Shown: positions 9,269 to 18,037 of the stretch, in pieces
Position numbering within the stretch: the stretch's first letter is position 1
Layout: each line of letters starts with the position of its first letter
DNA from: Paenibacillus ihumii
GTDB taxonomy: Bacteria; Bacillota; Bacilli; Paenibacillales; Paenibacillaceae
DNA: 64,000 nucleotides
Reading direction: 5' to 3'
Assembly: GCF_001403875.1 (NCBI RefSeq)
Contig: NZ_LN884299.1
Location: forward strand, 2,852,117-2,916,116
Translations under genes and position numbers: made by a program
Notes under the pieces: generated by a model
The model's database searches: none
What the model was told of the DNA's origin: nothing
The model's input: the letters and a program-made list of their open reading frames with translations, nothing else

Positions 9269-9338
9269 GAATACCCTCCTTGAGCTTTATTAAAGACTGA
9301 ATGCCTTGTAAGTGACAATGCTCCCAGTGCTCCAAAAA

Positions 9339-9376
9339 CGACCCAGCCTTAAAGAGCTCTTATCTTTAGGCTGGGT
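9339..9376 (-). terminator. Minus-strand intrinsic terminator upstream of the NTF2-like gene
   Basis: Left arm CGACCCAGCCTTAAAG and right arm CTTTAGGCTGGGTCG pair almost perfectly. The T-run needed for termination (TTTTT after GGTCG) is present only when read on the minus strand. It lies about 70 bases before the 9268 start codon, so it either ends an unseen minus-strand transcript from 9377-9590 or acts as a leader attenuator. The stretch 9377-9590 holds no gene I can support. Confidence 0.7.
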
Positions 9377-9590
9377 CGTATGTTGTCTGGGCTTCTTCCA
9401 CGATTATACATCTGGCTACTGGAGATTGAAAGTTGTCTCGCTTTTATTTTACTCTTATCTGCTCCAATTGGACTACAGGCGGGTTCATGTTAAAATTCAT
9501 TCATCCAATGAATATTATCGTTGTATATACAACTAGCCAGAAATGTGTACTTGTATGAACTGGAGACAATAGAGAATGATCCATCCAAAA

Positions 9591-9630
9591 AAACGGTCAG
9601 GCGCATTGATTGAATGCTGCCTGACCGTTT
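9591..9630 (-). terminator. Terminator of nrdJ
   Basis: Arms AAACGGTCAGGC (9591-9602) and GCCTGACCGTTT (9619-9630) form a perfect 12-bp stem. On the minus strand it is followed by seven T residues, 14 bases after the nrdJ stop codon. Confidence 0.9.
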
Positions 9631-9643
9631 ATTTCTTTCTAGC

Positions 9644-12370
9644 TTACGAACACTTGCTATACCCGCAGTTGGCGCACGTTTTGCAGCCCTCCACGTTCAG
9701 CAGCGAGGCTGAGCCGCAGGAAGGACACAGATCGCGCGAAGACGTTTGTGCGCCGCCATGATGGCCGTTGCCAGCAGACTGGCCACTGGCCGTTACGCTG
9801 GCCGCAGAACCGACGCCTGCTGCTTGTCCCGGCTCCTCGTGGTGAGCCAAGGTCGCCGCTACCGGAGCCGGATCATGATCATCGTACGGTCCATGCTGTA
9901 CATGGATTTCCAGTGCCTTGGCAACGGCATCGGCGATCGACTCGACGCGATTCGGACCAAAGCCAATGGCGCCGGAGCCGCCAATGCCCTTCAGATGCTT
10001 GATGAGCAGTTCCACCTTCTGGCCATGATCGCCGTAGCGCAGGAACAGGGAGCATACGCGGCCCAGAGCTTCGGCCATTGCGAAGACGTCCGAGCCCGCC
10101 TTGCCGACATTGAGGAAGATTTCGCTCGGAATGCCGTTCAAGTCGTTGATCGTAATATACGCCATGCCGAATGGCGTATTGATTTTATACGTTGCCCCGT
10201 GCAGGACCTGAGGACGTTTCTTGTACTGCTTATCGAACACCGTTTTCTCACTTGGTTTCACCCCGGCGGACAGCGTTTGATCCAACTCGCTCAGCGAAGT
10301 CTGCTCCGCTCCCGTCACCTGGCCTTCGGCTTCGCCTGCTGCTCCTTCTGCCTCACTTCCTGCATCAGCTGCAGATGCGCCAGTTGCGGTTCCCTCTGCT
10401 GCACCAGATCCAGATCCTGCCGTCTCCGCTGCATCATCCTTCTTCTCCGTCTGCAGAACCTGCACATCGCGGCTGCCGTCGCGGTAAATCGTTACGCCCT
10501 TGCAGCCGAGATCGAATGCCAGCTCATACAGGCGCTTCGTCTCCTCGACCGTGAAATCAGCCGGGCAGTTCGCCGTTTTGGAGATCGAGCTGTCTACCCA
10601 GCGCTGGATCGCTGCCTGCACGCGGATATGATCCTCAGCGGACAGGTCCATCGCCGTCACGAAATAGTCCGGCAGCTTCTCGCCCGGATGCGCATTCATC
10701 CACTCCTGCGCGATCGGCACGAATTGCTCGTCGAAGCCCAGCCGGCTCTGACGATAGTATTTGAACGCGAAATAAGGTTCAATGCCCGTCGATGTGCCGA
10801 CCATCGTTCCCGTGCTGCCCGTAGGCGCCTGGGTAATGATCGTGACGTTGCGGATCCCTTTCTTGCGAACCGCTTCACCCACCTCAGGATATACCTCCGT
10901 CATCACCTTCATAAATCCGCTTTGCAAATACTTGTCCGCTTCAAATGCCGGGAACGAGCCCTTCTCCGCTGCGATATCCGCAGAAGCAAGATAAGCTTCT
11001 TTCGCAATGAAGCCATATAGTTTATCGAGGAATTCCAGAGACTCCGGACTGCCGTAACGGATGTTCAGCTTGATCATCAGCTCGGCCAGCCCCATCGTGC
11101 CAAGGCCTACGCGGCGCTCGTTCTTCTGGTTCTTCTCGTTCTCTTCAAAATGATAAGGCGTCTTGTTAATTACGTTGTCCAGGAACCGAACCGAATAACG
11201 CGTCGTCAGCGCCAGTTCATCCCAGGCGACGTCATGCTTGTCCGCATCATAGAATTTGGACAGATTCATCGCCGACAGGTTGCACACGCCCCAAGCCGGC
11301 AATCCTTGCTCACCGCAAGGGTTCGTGCAAATAATCGGGTTGAAATACCAGCTGTTCGACATCTGGTTGTAGTATTCCATGAATACGACGCCCGGCTCAG
11401 CCGATTTCCACGCCGATTCAATGATCGTATGCCAGATTTCCCGCGCCTTCACAGTACGGAAATGGTTGACTCTCCGCCCGGCAGCCTTCCATTTCTCCAG
11501 ATCGCCGTCCCATACCTCATTGTAATCCTCATAAGTCGTATCCGGGAAGACGAGCTCCCAATCCAGATCCTCCTTCACGGCCTTCATGAAGTCATTGCTG
11601 ACGCAAACCGACAGGTTCGCGTTCGTTACTTGACCCATCGTCTGCTTCACCGTAATGAAATCAAGCAAATCCGGATGCCAATCGTTGATCATCAGCATCA
11701 GCGCACCGCGCCGGCTGCCTCCTTGCTCGATCAGCCCTGTCGTATAGCTGAACAAGCCGCCCCACGATACAGCACCGCTGGAAGAACCGTTCACGCCCTT
11801 GACGACGGCCCGGCGCGGCCGCAGCGAGCTCAGGTTAATCCCAACTCCGCCCCCGCGCGCCATAATCTCGGTCATCTCGGACAATGTCTCCATAATGCCG
11901 CCGCGGCTATCCTTCGGCGAAGGAATTACGTAGCAGTTAAACAGCGTCAGCTCATCGCTGGCTCCCGCGCCAGCGGCGATGCGCCCGCCAGGCACCAGCT
12001 TCCAGTCATCAAGCACGTAACGGAATTTCTCCTCCCACTCCTGCTGCAGCTCAGGCGTAGCCTCCACAGAAGCCATAGCGGAAGCGAGACGATCCCACAT
12101 TTCCTCCGGTGTTTTCTCAATATTCAGCGTCAGCTTCTCAACATCCGATTGCACGAGCTCGCCGCTGCGGGTCTTCACCGTCACGATCCGCCCCTCACGC
12201 GCTACGACCTCGCCTACTTCCTTCGTAGGGAACTTCGGATCATCCTTGGTCAGTACAAGGACCACATCGCCGACCTTCGCGTGGCTGGGATCAGGATTTT
12301 TCCAGGCGTACCGATCCAAAAAGATTTTCTCACTAAGCCCCTCCAGACGTTGCTTCTGCTCTGTTTTCAA
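9644..12370 (-). CDS. nrdJ: Vitamin B12-dependent (class II) ribonucleoside-diphosphate reductase
   Basis: Reduces ribonucleotides to deoxyribonucleotides with adenosylcobalamin as radical generator. Seen are FNCYVIPSP (first redox cysteine, about residue 145), the active-site N-x-C-x-E as NPCGEQ near residue 350 with GVCNLSAMNL just after (second redox cysteine), and TGIEPYFAFKY. The C-terminus is a zinc-ribbon-like CPSCGS...CANCGYSKCS, used in cysteine re-reduction. Two low-complexity linkers rich in Ala, Gly and Glu lie at about residues 630-700 and 855-885. An upstream GTG at 12379 directly abuts AGGAGG; the TTG at 12370 lies 9 bases from it and is the more likely start. The gene is monocistronic with its own terminator. 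Confidence 0.95.
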   Translation of the reverse strand: MKTEQKQRLEGLSEKIFLDRYAWKNPDPSHAKVGDVVLVLTKDDPKFPTKEVGEVVAREGRIVTVKTRSGELVQSDVEKLTLNIEKTPEEMWDRLASAMASVEATPELQQEWEEKFRYVLDDWKLVPGGRIAAGAGASDELTLFNCYVIPSPKDSRGGIMETLSEMTEIMARGGGVGINLSSLRPRRAVVKGVNGSSSGAVSWGGLFSYTTGLIEQGGSRRGALMLMINDWHPDLLDFITVKQTMGQVTNANLSVCVSNDFMKAVKEDLDWELVFPDTTYEDYNEVWDGDLEKWKAAGRRVNHFRTVKAREIWHTIIESAWKSAEPGVVFMEYYNQMSNSWYFNPIICTNPCGEQGLPAWGVCNLSAMNLSKFYDADKHDVAWDELALTTRYSVRFLDNVINKTPYHFEENEKNQKNERRVGLGTMGLAELMIKLNIRYGSPESLEFLDKLYGFIAKEAYLASADIAAEKGSFPAFEADKYLQSGFMKVMTEVYPEVGEAVRKKGIRNVTIITQAPTGSTGTMVGTSTGIEPYFAFKYYRQSRLGFDEQFVPIAQEWMNAHPGEKLPDYFVTAMDLSAEDHIRVQAAIQRWVDSSISKTANCPADFTVEETKRLYELAFDLGCKGVTIYRDGSRDVQVLQTEKKDDAAETAGSGSGAAEGTATGASAADAGSEAEGAAGEAEGQVTGAEQTSLSELDQTLSAGVKPSEKTVFDKQYKKRPQVLHGATYKINTPFGMAYITINDLNGIPSEIFLNVGKAGSDVFAMAEALGRVCSLFLRYGDHGQKVELLIKHLKGIGGSGAIGFGPNRVESIADAVAKALEIHVQHGPYDDHDPAPVAATLAHHEEPGQAAGVGSAASVTASGQSAGNGHHGGAQTSSRDLCPSCGSASLLNVEGCKTCANCGYSKCS

Positions 12371-12614
12371 AGAAAACACCCTCCTCTAAAATTATAATTT
12401 GCGCCGTAATTCAACATCATTCGCAGCGGATTGTCGTTTCTTGTATGATACCGAGAACCGCATTCATTCCCCGGATGGGCGCAAAAAAATGTCGGTAGCT
12501 GCGCAGATGCCTTACCTGCGCAAGTACCGCCGATTCCTGTCCGTTCTCTAACCTTTTTCCTCATATATTTATAACCCGCATCCACATCACATAAACGATC
12601 TTTTTATGTATAAA

Positions 12615-12645
12615 TCACAATATGTAGTGGGCGAGTACCATTATA
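12615..12645 (-). promoter_or_regulatory. Candidate nrdJ promoter with NrdR-type box
   Basis: On the minus strand TATAAT (12645-12640) is a perfect -10 with a weak -35. Ten bases downstream, 12630-12615 reads CCACTACATATTGTGA, matching 13 of 16 positions of the NrdR consensus ACACWATATATWGTGT, which also reads this way on the opposite strand. A box at the start point fits repression by NrdR, the ATP/dATP-sensing regulator of ribonucleotide reductase genes. I do not see a convincing second box at the usual spacing. Confidence 0.5.
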
Positions 12646-13163
12646 CTATACAACATCTCGATATTACAGCTTGGCAACTCTGAAAATTAAGGCAGATTAA
12701 TGGCCTTTATCCCCTAAGAGCTCCGCTTTCCTTCGAATCCCTCTATTTTTCATTCCTTCCTTTGAAAAAACACTGAAAATCCTTCCACGCCCTGCCTGCA
12801 ATTCCATTTCAGCTGCTTAGCTTTAGAATTGCCTTTTTCCGAGAATATCATCCTCTGATCCCCGCATGCCACTGAGGATGCGCTAATTTTACCGGCCTGC
12901 TCTTGCCAGATCATGCCCTTCCCTTATACAGAATGTGACATATATCGACATTATTCACGCTATCGGATGTCACGGTAAAGTAAACTACAATGCCGTATCC
13001 ACGAAACCGAGTACCACTTGAACGCAGTACCATTTCACGATACCGTATGCCACGATATCCTATGCTACGGATTAGCCTCTTCTGGAAGTTATGAATTTCT
13101 ACTTATTCGTCCATACTACATCTACATGAATTTAGAAGATGACAGATAAGGGAGGTTTACATC
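12646..13163. other. Intergenic region between divergent nrdJ and yqhH
   Basis: About 500 bases without a gene. The left half is pyrimidine-rich and shows nothing I can name. At 12981-13072 there is a degenerate short repeat (listed separately). The ribosome binding site GGGAGG of the helicase gene lies at its right end. Confidence 0.5.
12981..13072. repeat. Degenerate short tandem repeat (GTACCA/TATGCCACG type)
   Basis: Variants of GTACCAnTTnACG and TATGCCACGATATCC recur about every 16-20 bases. The copies are imperfect and the period drifts, so this looks like an old, decayed array. Confidence 0.4.
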
Positions 13164-14927
13164 ATGAACCCGCATCCTCCGAATCCCGCGCAGCCATTAC
13201 TGCAGCCCGCGCCCCAAATCGAGTTCGATCGCTCCTGGTTCGAGGATTTGAACAGCCGTCTGGACAAGGGCGGGCCTTGGGACGACTGGAAGCTGTTTAA
13301 CCTCGCCATGGAAGCGGAGAACGCGTCGCTCGTGTCGAGCTTTGAAGAGATCCTCTGCCTCTCTCATATCCACGGAGTAGAGCCGCTCCCGCATCAGACG
13401 GAGACCGCCCGCAAAGTACTGTTCGAAATGCGGGGCCGGGCGATTCTAGCCGATGAAGTAGGGCTGGGCAAGACGATTGAAGCCGGGCTGATCCTCAAAG
13501 AGTATATGATTCGCGGACTGGTACGCAAAGCGCTGATTCTTGTACCGGCCTCCCTGGTGCTCCAATGGGTCCGCGAGCTCAACCAGAAGTTCGCCATCCC
13601 CGCCGTCGCCCAGAAGAAGCAGCATTCCTGGGACAACGATATCGTCGTCGCCTCCATGGACACGGCCAAGCGGGATCCCCACAAGGCAATCCTGCTGAAT
13701 AACGAATACGATATGGTCATCGTCGACGAAGCGCACAAGCTCAAGAACAAGAAAACAACCAACTACCAATTCATGATCCAGCTGCGCAAAAAATACTGCC
13801 TTCTGCTCACCGCGACCCCGGTTCAGAACGACCTGAGCGAGCTCTTCAACCTGATCAATCTGCTCAAGCCGGGGCAGCTTGGCGGGCAAGGCGATTTTGC
13901 CGCCAACTTCGTCGTGGACAAGCGCATCCCTAAGAATGAGGAGAAGCTCAAGGAAGAGCTCTCCAAGGTCATGATCCGCAACCGCCGAAGCGACGGCGAT
14001 CTGGAATTCACCAAGCGGATCGTCCGCAACATCCATGTCGAGCTGTCGCCCGAGGAGAAGCAATTATACGATGGCGTTACTTCCTTTGTCAAAGACCAAT
14101 ATCATGCAGCAGGCGGGGATCTGAGCAGCATGCTCTCGCTTGTCACCCTGCAGCGGGAGGTCTGCAGCAGCCGGGATGCCGTATTCGTAACGCTCGTCAA
14201 TTTATCGAAGAAGCTCGCTCCCGACTCCCCGCTTCGCGATCGCATCTGGGATTTGGTCGGCATCATCAAAACGATCCAGGCGAACAGCAAAGCGGAGAAA
14301 GCGATGGAACTGATCCGGGAAATGAACGACAAGGTGATTCTTTTTACCGAATACCGCGCGACCCAGGAGTATCTGCTGAAGTATTTCCGCGAGCGCAACA
14401 TGACGGCCGTACCGTACCGGGGCGGCATGAACCGCGGCAAGAAAGACTGGATGATGGACTTGTTCCGCGGGCGAGCGCAGGTCATGATCGCGACGGAAGC
14501 TGGCGGCGAGGGCATCAACCTGCAGTTCTGCCATCAGATGATCAATTTCGATTTGCCCTGGAACCCGATGCGGGTCGAGCAGCGCATAGGCAGAGTACAC
14601 CGCCTGGGCCAGAAAAACGATGTGAAAATATACAATTTATCCACAAAGGGCACGATCGAGGAGCATATCCTGAATCTGCTGCATGAGAAAATCAATATGT
14701 TCGAAATGGTCATCGGCGGTCTCGATGTGATTTTGGAGCGTTTTGAGAAGGAGCATTCCCTGGAGAAGAGCATCTATAAAATCCTGCTGGAATCGCAAAG
14801 CGATGAAGAGATCGCCAGCCGCGTCGATTCCCTGGGCCGTTCCCTGCACAAACTTAAGGACGAGCTCGTCAAAGAGCCCCCAAAGGAATCGTCCGGCACC
14901 AAACTTACGGAACTCATGGGAGGCTGA
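13164..14927 (+). CDS. yqhH: SNF2-family DEAD/DEAH-box helicase (YqhH)
   Basis: A 587-residue SNF2/RapA-type double-stranded-nucleic-acid translocase. Motifs in order: I ADEVGLGKTIEAGLIL (about 98), II VDEAHKLKN (about 193), III LLTATPVQND (about 215), V EAGGEGINLQ (about 445), and VI EQRIGRVHRLGQ (about 470). The helicase core is nearly the whole protein and no extra DNA-binding domain is visible. GGGAGG stands 8 bases before the ATG. It is followed after 5 bases by yqhG, the same pair as in B. subtilis, where the role is not well defined. Confidence 0.92.
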   Translation: MNPHPPNPAQPLLQPAPQIEFDRSWFEDLNSRLDKGGPWDDWKLFNLAMEAENASLVSSFEEILCLSHIHGVEPLPHQTETARKVLFEMRGRAILADEVGLGKTIEAGLILKEYMIRGLVRKALILVPASLVLQWVRELNQKFAIPAVAQKKQHSWDNDIVVASMDTAKRDPHKAILLNNEYDMVIVDEAHKLKNKKTTNYQFMIQLRKKYCLLLTATPVQNDLSELFNLINLLKPGQLGGQGDFAANFVVDKRIPKNEEKLKEELSKVMIRNRRSDGDLEFTKRIVRNIHVELSPEEKQLYDGVTSFVKDQYHAAGGDLSSMLSLVTLQREVCSSRDAVFVTLVNLSKKLAPDSPLRDRIWDLVGIIKTIQANSKAEKAMELIREMNDKVILFTEYRATQEYLLKYFRERNMTAVPYRGGMNRGKKDWMMDLFRGRAQVMIATEAGGEGINLQFCHQMINFDLPWNPMRVEQRIGRVHRLGQKNDVKIYNLSTKGTIEEHILNLLHEKINMFEMVIGGLDVILERFEKEHSLEKSIYKILLESQSDEEIASRVDSLGRSLHKLKDELVKEPPKESSGTKLTELMGG

Positions 14928-14932
14928 CAACA

Positions 14933-15868
14933 ATGACCATGACGATGGAGCAAATCCAGCAATATGTGCTGGCCTACCTCGATATTACCGAATGCCGGAT
15001 ACTTGAGAAATCGCCGCATCACGTAACCGTCAAGCTCTCGCCCCAGGCGGATAAAGATTTAACGAACCGCCCGTACTATTGGGGCTTTATCGAGCGTACC
15101 GGCGCTGAGCCGGAGACGATGTCCTTCAAATTCGTCTTCGATGCCGAGCACCATGATGCAGATCTCGCCGCCGCCGAGCAAAATGAGCCCAAGCCGCAGG
15201 AGGATCAAATTCTCGGGCGCCATTACGGGGCGATTCGTCCCCTGCCTATACTCGGCCCGTCACGGATTCAGCGCGAAGATTTGGCCTTCGGCAGCCCGCG
15301 CCTCAAGCAGATATTCGATGCCGCGCTGAGGAGAGGACGCTGCGTCTATCTGTTCGAGAGCGCGGCGCCCAGGCAGCGGATGACCCTGCTCCCGGCCGCA
15401 TACGAGCCCTGGCTGGGCGTGAATTTCAAGATCGAGTTCTGCTGCGACATGAAAAGAGAAGAGCTCCGTTCACTCGGCATTTCCCTGCTGACCGGGCAGA
15501 TTGACCCCTCCTTCGGCACCAGGCTGCAATCCCTCTCCCTCGTCCCCCGCGTACCGGAAAATGTCCATATCGAGCCGACCAGACTCTCCTTGACAGAAGG
15601 CCGAGACACATTGGAGCGGATCATTCGCGAGGAAATCGAGGCTTATGACCAGACCTGGGCAGAGGAAGCCAACGAGCGGCTCCAGGAGGAGCTTCTGCTG
15701 ATCGACGGCTACTATACCGACCTGCTCCGCGACCCGGACGAGGAGCGGAAGAAGCTCGTTCAGGAGCAGTACGAATCGCGCCGTGGGGAAATCCGCTGGC
15801 AGTACGAGCCGAGGATTGTCGTATCCGCCATAAACTGCGGCATCTTCCATTTGCGTTGGATGCGTTGA
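14933..15868 (+). CDS. yqhG: YqhG family protein
   Basis: A 311-residue soluble protein matching the YqhG family. It opens with a helix leading to LDITECRILEKSPHHVTVKL, then PYYWGFIERTGAEPETMSF, and has a long charged helix at about residues 210-280 (EEIEAYDQTWAEEANERL). Function is unknown. The invariable partnership with the SNF2 helicase, and a ribosome binding site lying inside the end of yqhH, suggest a helicase cofactor. No catalytic motif is seen. After the stop, at about 15911-15960, there is a weak GC hairpin with a TTTT tail. Confidence 0.85.
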   Translation: MTMTMEQIQQYVLAYLDITECRILEKSPHHVTVKLSPQADKDLTNRPYYWGFIERTGAEPETMSFKFVFDAEHHDADLAAAEQNEPKPQEDQILGRHYGAIRPLPILGPSRIQREDLAFGSPRLKQIFDAALRRGRCVYLFESAAPRQRMTLLPAAYEPWLGVNFKIEFCCDMKREELRSLGISLLTGQIDPSFGTRLQSLSLVPRVPENVHIEPTRLSLTEGRDTLERIIREEIEAYDQTWAEEANERLQEELLLIDGYYTDLLRDPDEERKKLVQEQYESRRGEIRWQYEPRIVVSAINCGIFHLRWMR

Positions 15869-16008
15869 CAAATAATTGACCGTTCTCGCTAAAAGACCGC
15901 AAAAATAGAAGCGGCCGTGCGCGACAGGTTGAGACAACCTTCTTGGCGCTGCTCTTTTAAGATAGAAGCAAGCCTACCGCAACAAAATATACGAAAGCTG
16001 GTGATCGT

Positions 16009-17439
16009 TTGTTCCTGTTCCGCTTTCCTTATAAAATAAGCCTCGCCTTGCTGCTAAGTCTGGTGATTCTTATCGCACCTATGCCGCGTGCACAAATGGT
16101 ACAAGCTAATGGCGACTCCGTTCCTTCCAGCCCGCAGGCCATGCTCGCTATAGCTCCTTCTGGGCCAGCGCCGAAGGAAGTCGTCCAGTTCGCCGGCCAA
16201 TTGATCAATAAGCTGTCTGGCCGCAAGCCGTTTACGGACTGGCAGGGGGCCAGCCCGGAATTCCAGCCGCTGGGACCGGGCATGCACGCCTGGCTTGTGA
16301 CGTTAACCCGGGATAGCCAGCCCGTAGGCTATCTTATCATCGGCGCCCGGCCGTCAGGCGGCTACGCCCTTATCGAGTACGGTGCCGGACCGGAGCCCTT
16401 GTTCGACACAGCAGCGCTGCAGCGGGCGCTGGCGGCGGAGAACGGCAGGTCCGCCCAGACCGATTCTCTCCAAGGGCTCCAGGTTGAGCACCTCTACGCC
16501 GGACCGCTTCTCGCCGAATGGCGAATCGTCAACAGGGGCATCCGAGCCAACGGCGAACAAACCTTGATCGCTCAAACCATAAGCAATCAAGCCCCGAGTT
16601 CGCAAACCAAAAACAAACAAACCTTGAACTCACAAATTACTGATGGAAAAGCCACTAACGTTCAAGCCATAGGCGGACAGGATATGGACCGATATGCCAA
16701 AGACGGACAGGACATGGGCAGACAGGCTGCAAACGCTCATGCCATAGTTGGACAAGCTAGAAACACTCAAGCTCAAGCCATGGATGGGCTAGCCTCGAGC
16801 GGGCAAGCTGTAGGGGTACATGCCATAATCGCTCAAGCTAAAGGCGGACATGCCAGGAACACACAAGCTCAAGTCATAGACAGGCATACCGCGAGCGGAC
16901 ATGCTATGGTTGAGGCCATCGACATGCAGGACAAGAGCATTCAGACCCAAGGGGTGCTTGCCCAAGCTATCCCCAGCGATGTTCTTTCTCTGCAATACCG
17001 CGATGCACGAAACGCCGATCCGCTGCCCGATAATGAATTGGTCTGGCAGAAGCTGCTGTCGGCCCCGCTCCAGCTCTCTTCCGCCATCATAGCCAGCGAT
17101 GGGGCAGACACCGCCGTTCCTGAACCACCCACGATAACGGCAGCCAGCTTCGATCCGAACGACAATCTCCTGTGGCTGACAGGCGATGATCTCAAGCTGA
17201 CGGCCTCCTCCTTAGTCCAGGAGCTCCGCCAGCATAGATCACTTATTTTCGCGGCCCGCAGCGAAGAACGCAATTATACCTTGCCCTTACCCGTCTACGG
17301 CTACCAAATTTGGGAGCAGGGCCAGAATGCCGCGGATGACCAGGTATACGTCATGACCGGCACCTCCTCCTCCCCTCGCTTTATCGCTTTTAGCGAATTG
17401 GCAAAAGCCGGACAATTTTACAGCAGCACAGGTCAGTAA
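16009..17439 (+). CDS. Secreted protein with an internal five-residue tandem repeat
   Basis: A 476-residue exported protein of unknown function. It starts at TTG, with GGTGA just upstream. Residues 1-34 are a long signal peptide (LALLLSLVILIAPMP core). Residues 50-183 form a compact domain with an HAWLVTLTRDSQPVGYLIIG strand pair, somewhat like PepSY-type secreted domains. Residues 184-304 are a low-complexity array with period five, Q(A/T)xxx, encoded by a 15-bp repeat. Residues 305-476 form a second ordered region (VYGYQIWEQGQ near the end). The repeat separates what may once have been a continuous protein. Its terminator at 17449-17503 follows directly. Confidence 0.75.
   Translation: MFLFRFPYKISLALLLSLVILIAPMPRAQMVQANGDSVPSSPQAMLAIAPSGPAPKEVVQFAGQLINKLSGRKPFTDWQGASPEFQPLGPGMHAWLVTLTRDSQPVGYLIIGARPSGGYALIEYGAGPEPLFDTAALQRALAAENGRSAQTDSLQGLQVEHLYAGPLLAEWRIVNRGIRANGEQTLIAQTISNQAPSSQTKNKQTLNSQITDGKATNVQAIGGQDMDRYAKDGQDMGRQAANAHAIVGQARNTQAQAMDGLASSGQAVGVHAIIAQAKGGHARNTQAQVIDRHTASGHAMVEAIDMQDKSIQTQGVLAQAIPSDVLSLQYRDARNADPLPDNELVWQKLLSAPLQLSSAIIASDGADTAVPEPPTITAASFDPNDNLLWLTGDDLKLTASSLVQELRQHRSLIFAARSEERNYTLPLPVYGYQIWEQGQNAADDQVYVMTGTSSSPRFIAFSELAKAGQFYSSTGQ
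16558..16920 (+). repeat. 15-bp in-frame tandem repeat array within a coding region
   Basis: About 24 degenerate units of 15 bp, each beginning CAA/CAG/CAT followed by GCC, GCT or ACC. They translate as QTLIA, QTISN, QAPSS, QTKNK and so on to QAKGG, HARNT, HAMVE. Two units are lengthened to 21 bp (QAQAMDG and QAQVIDR). The segment beginning ARNTQAQ occurs twice, 96 bp apart, showing a second-order duplication. Confidence 0.85.
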
Positions 17440-17448
17440 AAAAGAAAT

Positions 17449-17503
17449 AGAGCCGGGAACTAGCCTCGGGGACTGTCCCTCCCCACGCTTAGCTCCAGGC
17501 TCT
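17449..17503. terminator. Intrinsic terminator between convergent genes
   Basis: AGAGCCGGGAACTAGC pairs with GCTTAGCTCCAGGCTCT around a GC-rich loop. TTTT follows on the plus strand and a T-rich tract on the minus strand, so it can serve the repeat protein gene and possibly yqzE. Confidence 0.75.
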
Positions 17504-17511
17504 TTTCAAGG

Positions 17512-17730
17512 TTACTCAGGGCGGGCCCTGCCCTTCCCTTTTCCACTGTTGGACGGCTTATGAGCCATCTGCCTCCACCACATTCCCAGACTGAACGGGA
17601 CCATCCCGAACCATCTGCGGCTCCAGGGCTCCTTCCCCTGGCTTCGGCTGCGGCGGACATCCCTCGGCGTCTCCATATAATCGACGAATCGTTCGGTAAT
17701 GTACTTGACCAGTTCATCGCCCTTGGCCAT
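17512..17730 (-). CDS. yqzE: YqzE family protein
   Basis: A 72-residue basic protein with the YqzE pattern: DELVKYITERFVDYMETP at the N-terminus and EPWSRRWFGMVPFSLGMWWR near the middle. In B. subtilis yqzE lies next to the comG competence operon and close to yqhG/yqhH, so the neighbourhood agrees. A longer reading frame extends upstream to 17859, but the ATG at 17730 has GGAGGG 8 bases upstream and matches the family start. The single hydrophobic stretch suggests a membrane-associated peptide. Function unknown. Confidence 0.85.
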   Translation of the reverse strand: MAKGDELVKYITERFVDYMETPRDVRRSRSQGKEPWSRRWFGMVPFSLGMWWRQMAHKPSNSGKGKGRARPE

Positions 17731-17850
17731 ATCTCGTCCCTCCTTTTTTACAGCCCTTATCATTTGTCTTATATCGCTAGTTTGCACCGATTGCCTCACC
17801 CTTAAACTTCTGGAGTTGCTCGCCAAATGGCCCGAAACGTGAGCCTGGTT

Positions 17851-18037
17851 ACAGTTCACTGCTTATTATTTAATGCTAACTTTTTACTGCTCACTGCTTA
17901 CTCTCATTGCTTAATGCTCACTACCCACTGCTCACTGCTAACTGCTAACTGCTTACTGCTTACTGCTTACTGCTTACTGCTCACAGTTCACTACCTACTG
18001 CTTACTTTTCTCTGCCCACCGCTTACCTATCGCTTAG
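17851..18037. repeat. Heptanucleotide tandem repeat (ACTGCTT)
   Basis: About 26 units of 7 bp with consensus ACTGCTT/ACTGCTC. Four perfect ACTGCTT copies stand at 17948-17975, and units decay towards both ends (ACTACCC, ACAGTTC, ACCTATC). It lies upstream of yqzE and is probably non-coding, because a 7-bp period shifts frame. The remaining part of the 17731-18345 gap holds only the hairpin at 18200-18238 and the amidase promoter region. Confidence 0.9.

Noticed and set aside
9746..12397. Long plus-strand frames opposite nrdJ
   Set aside because: They are shadow frames of a GC-rich gene with very high Arg/His content and no recognisable domains.
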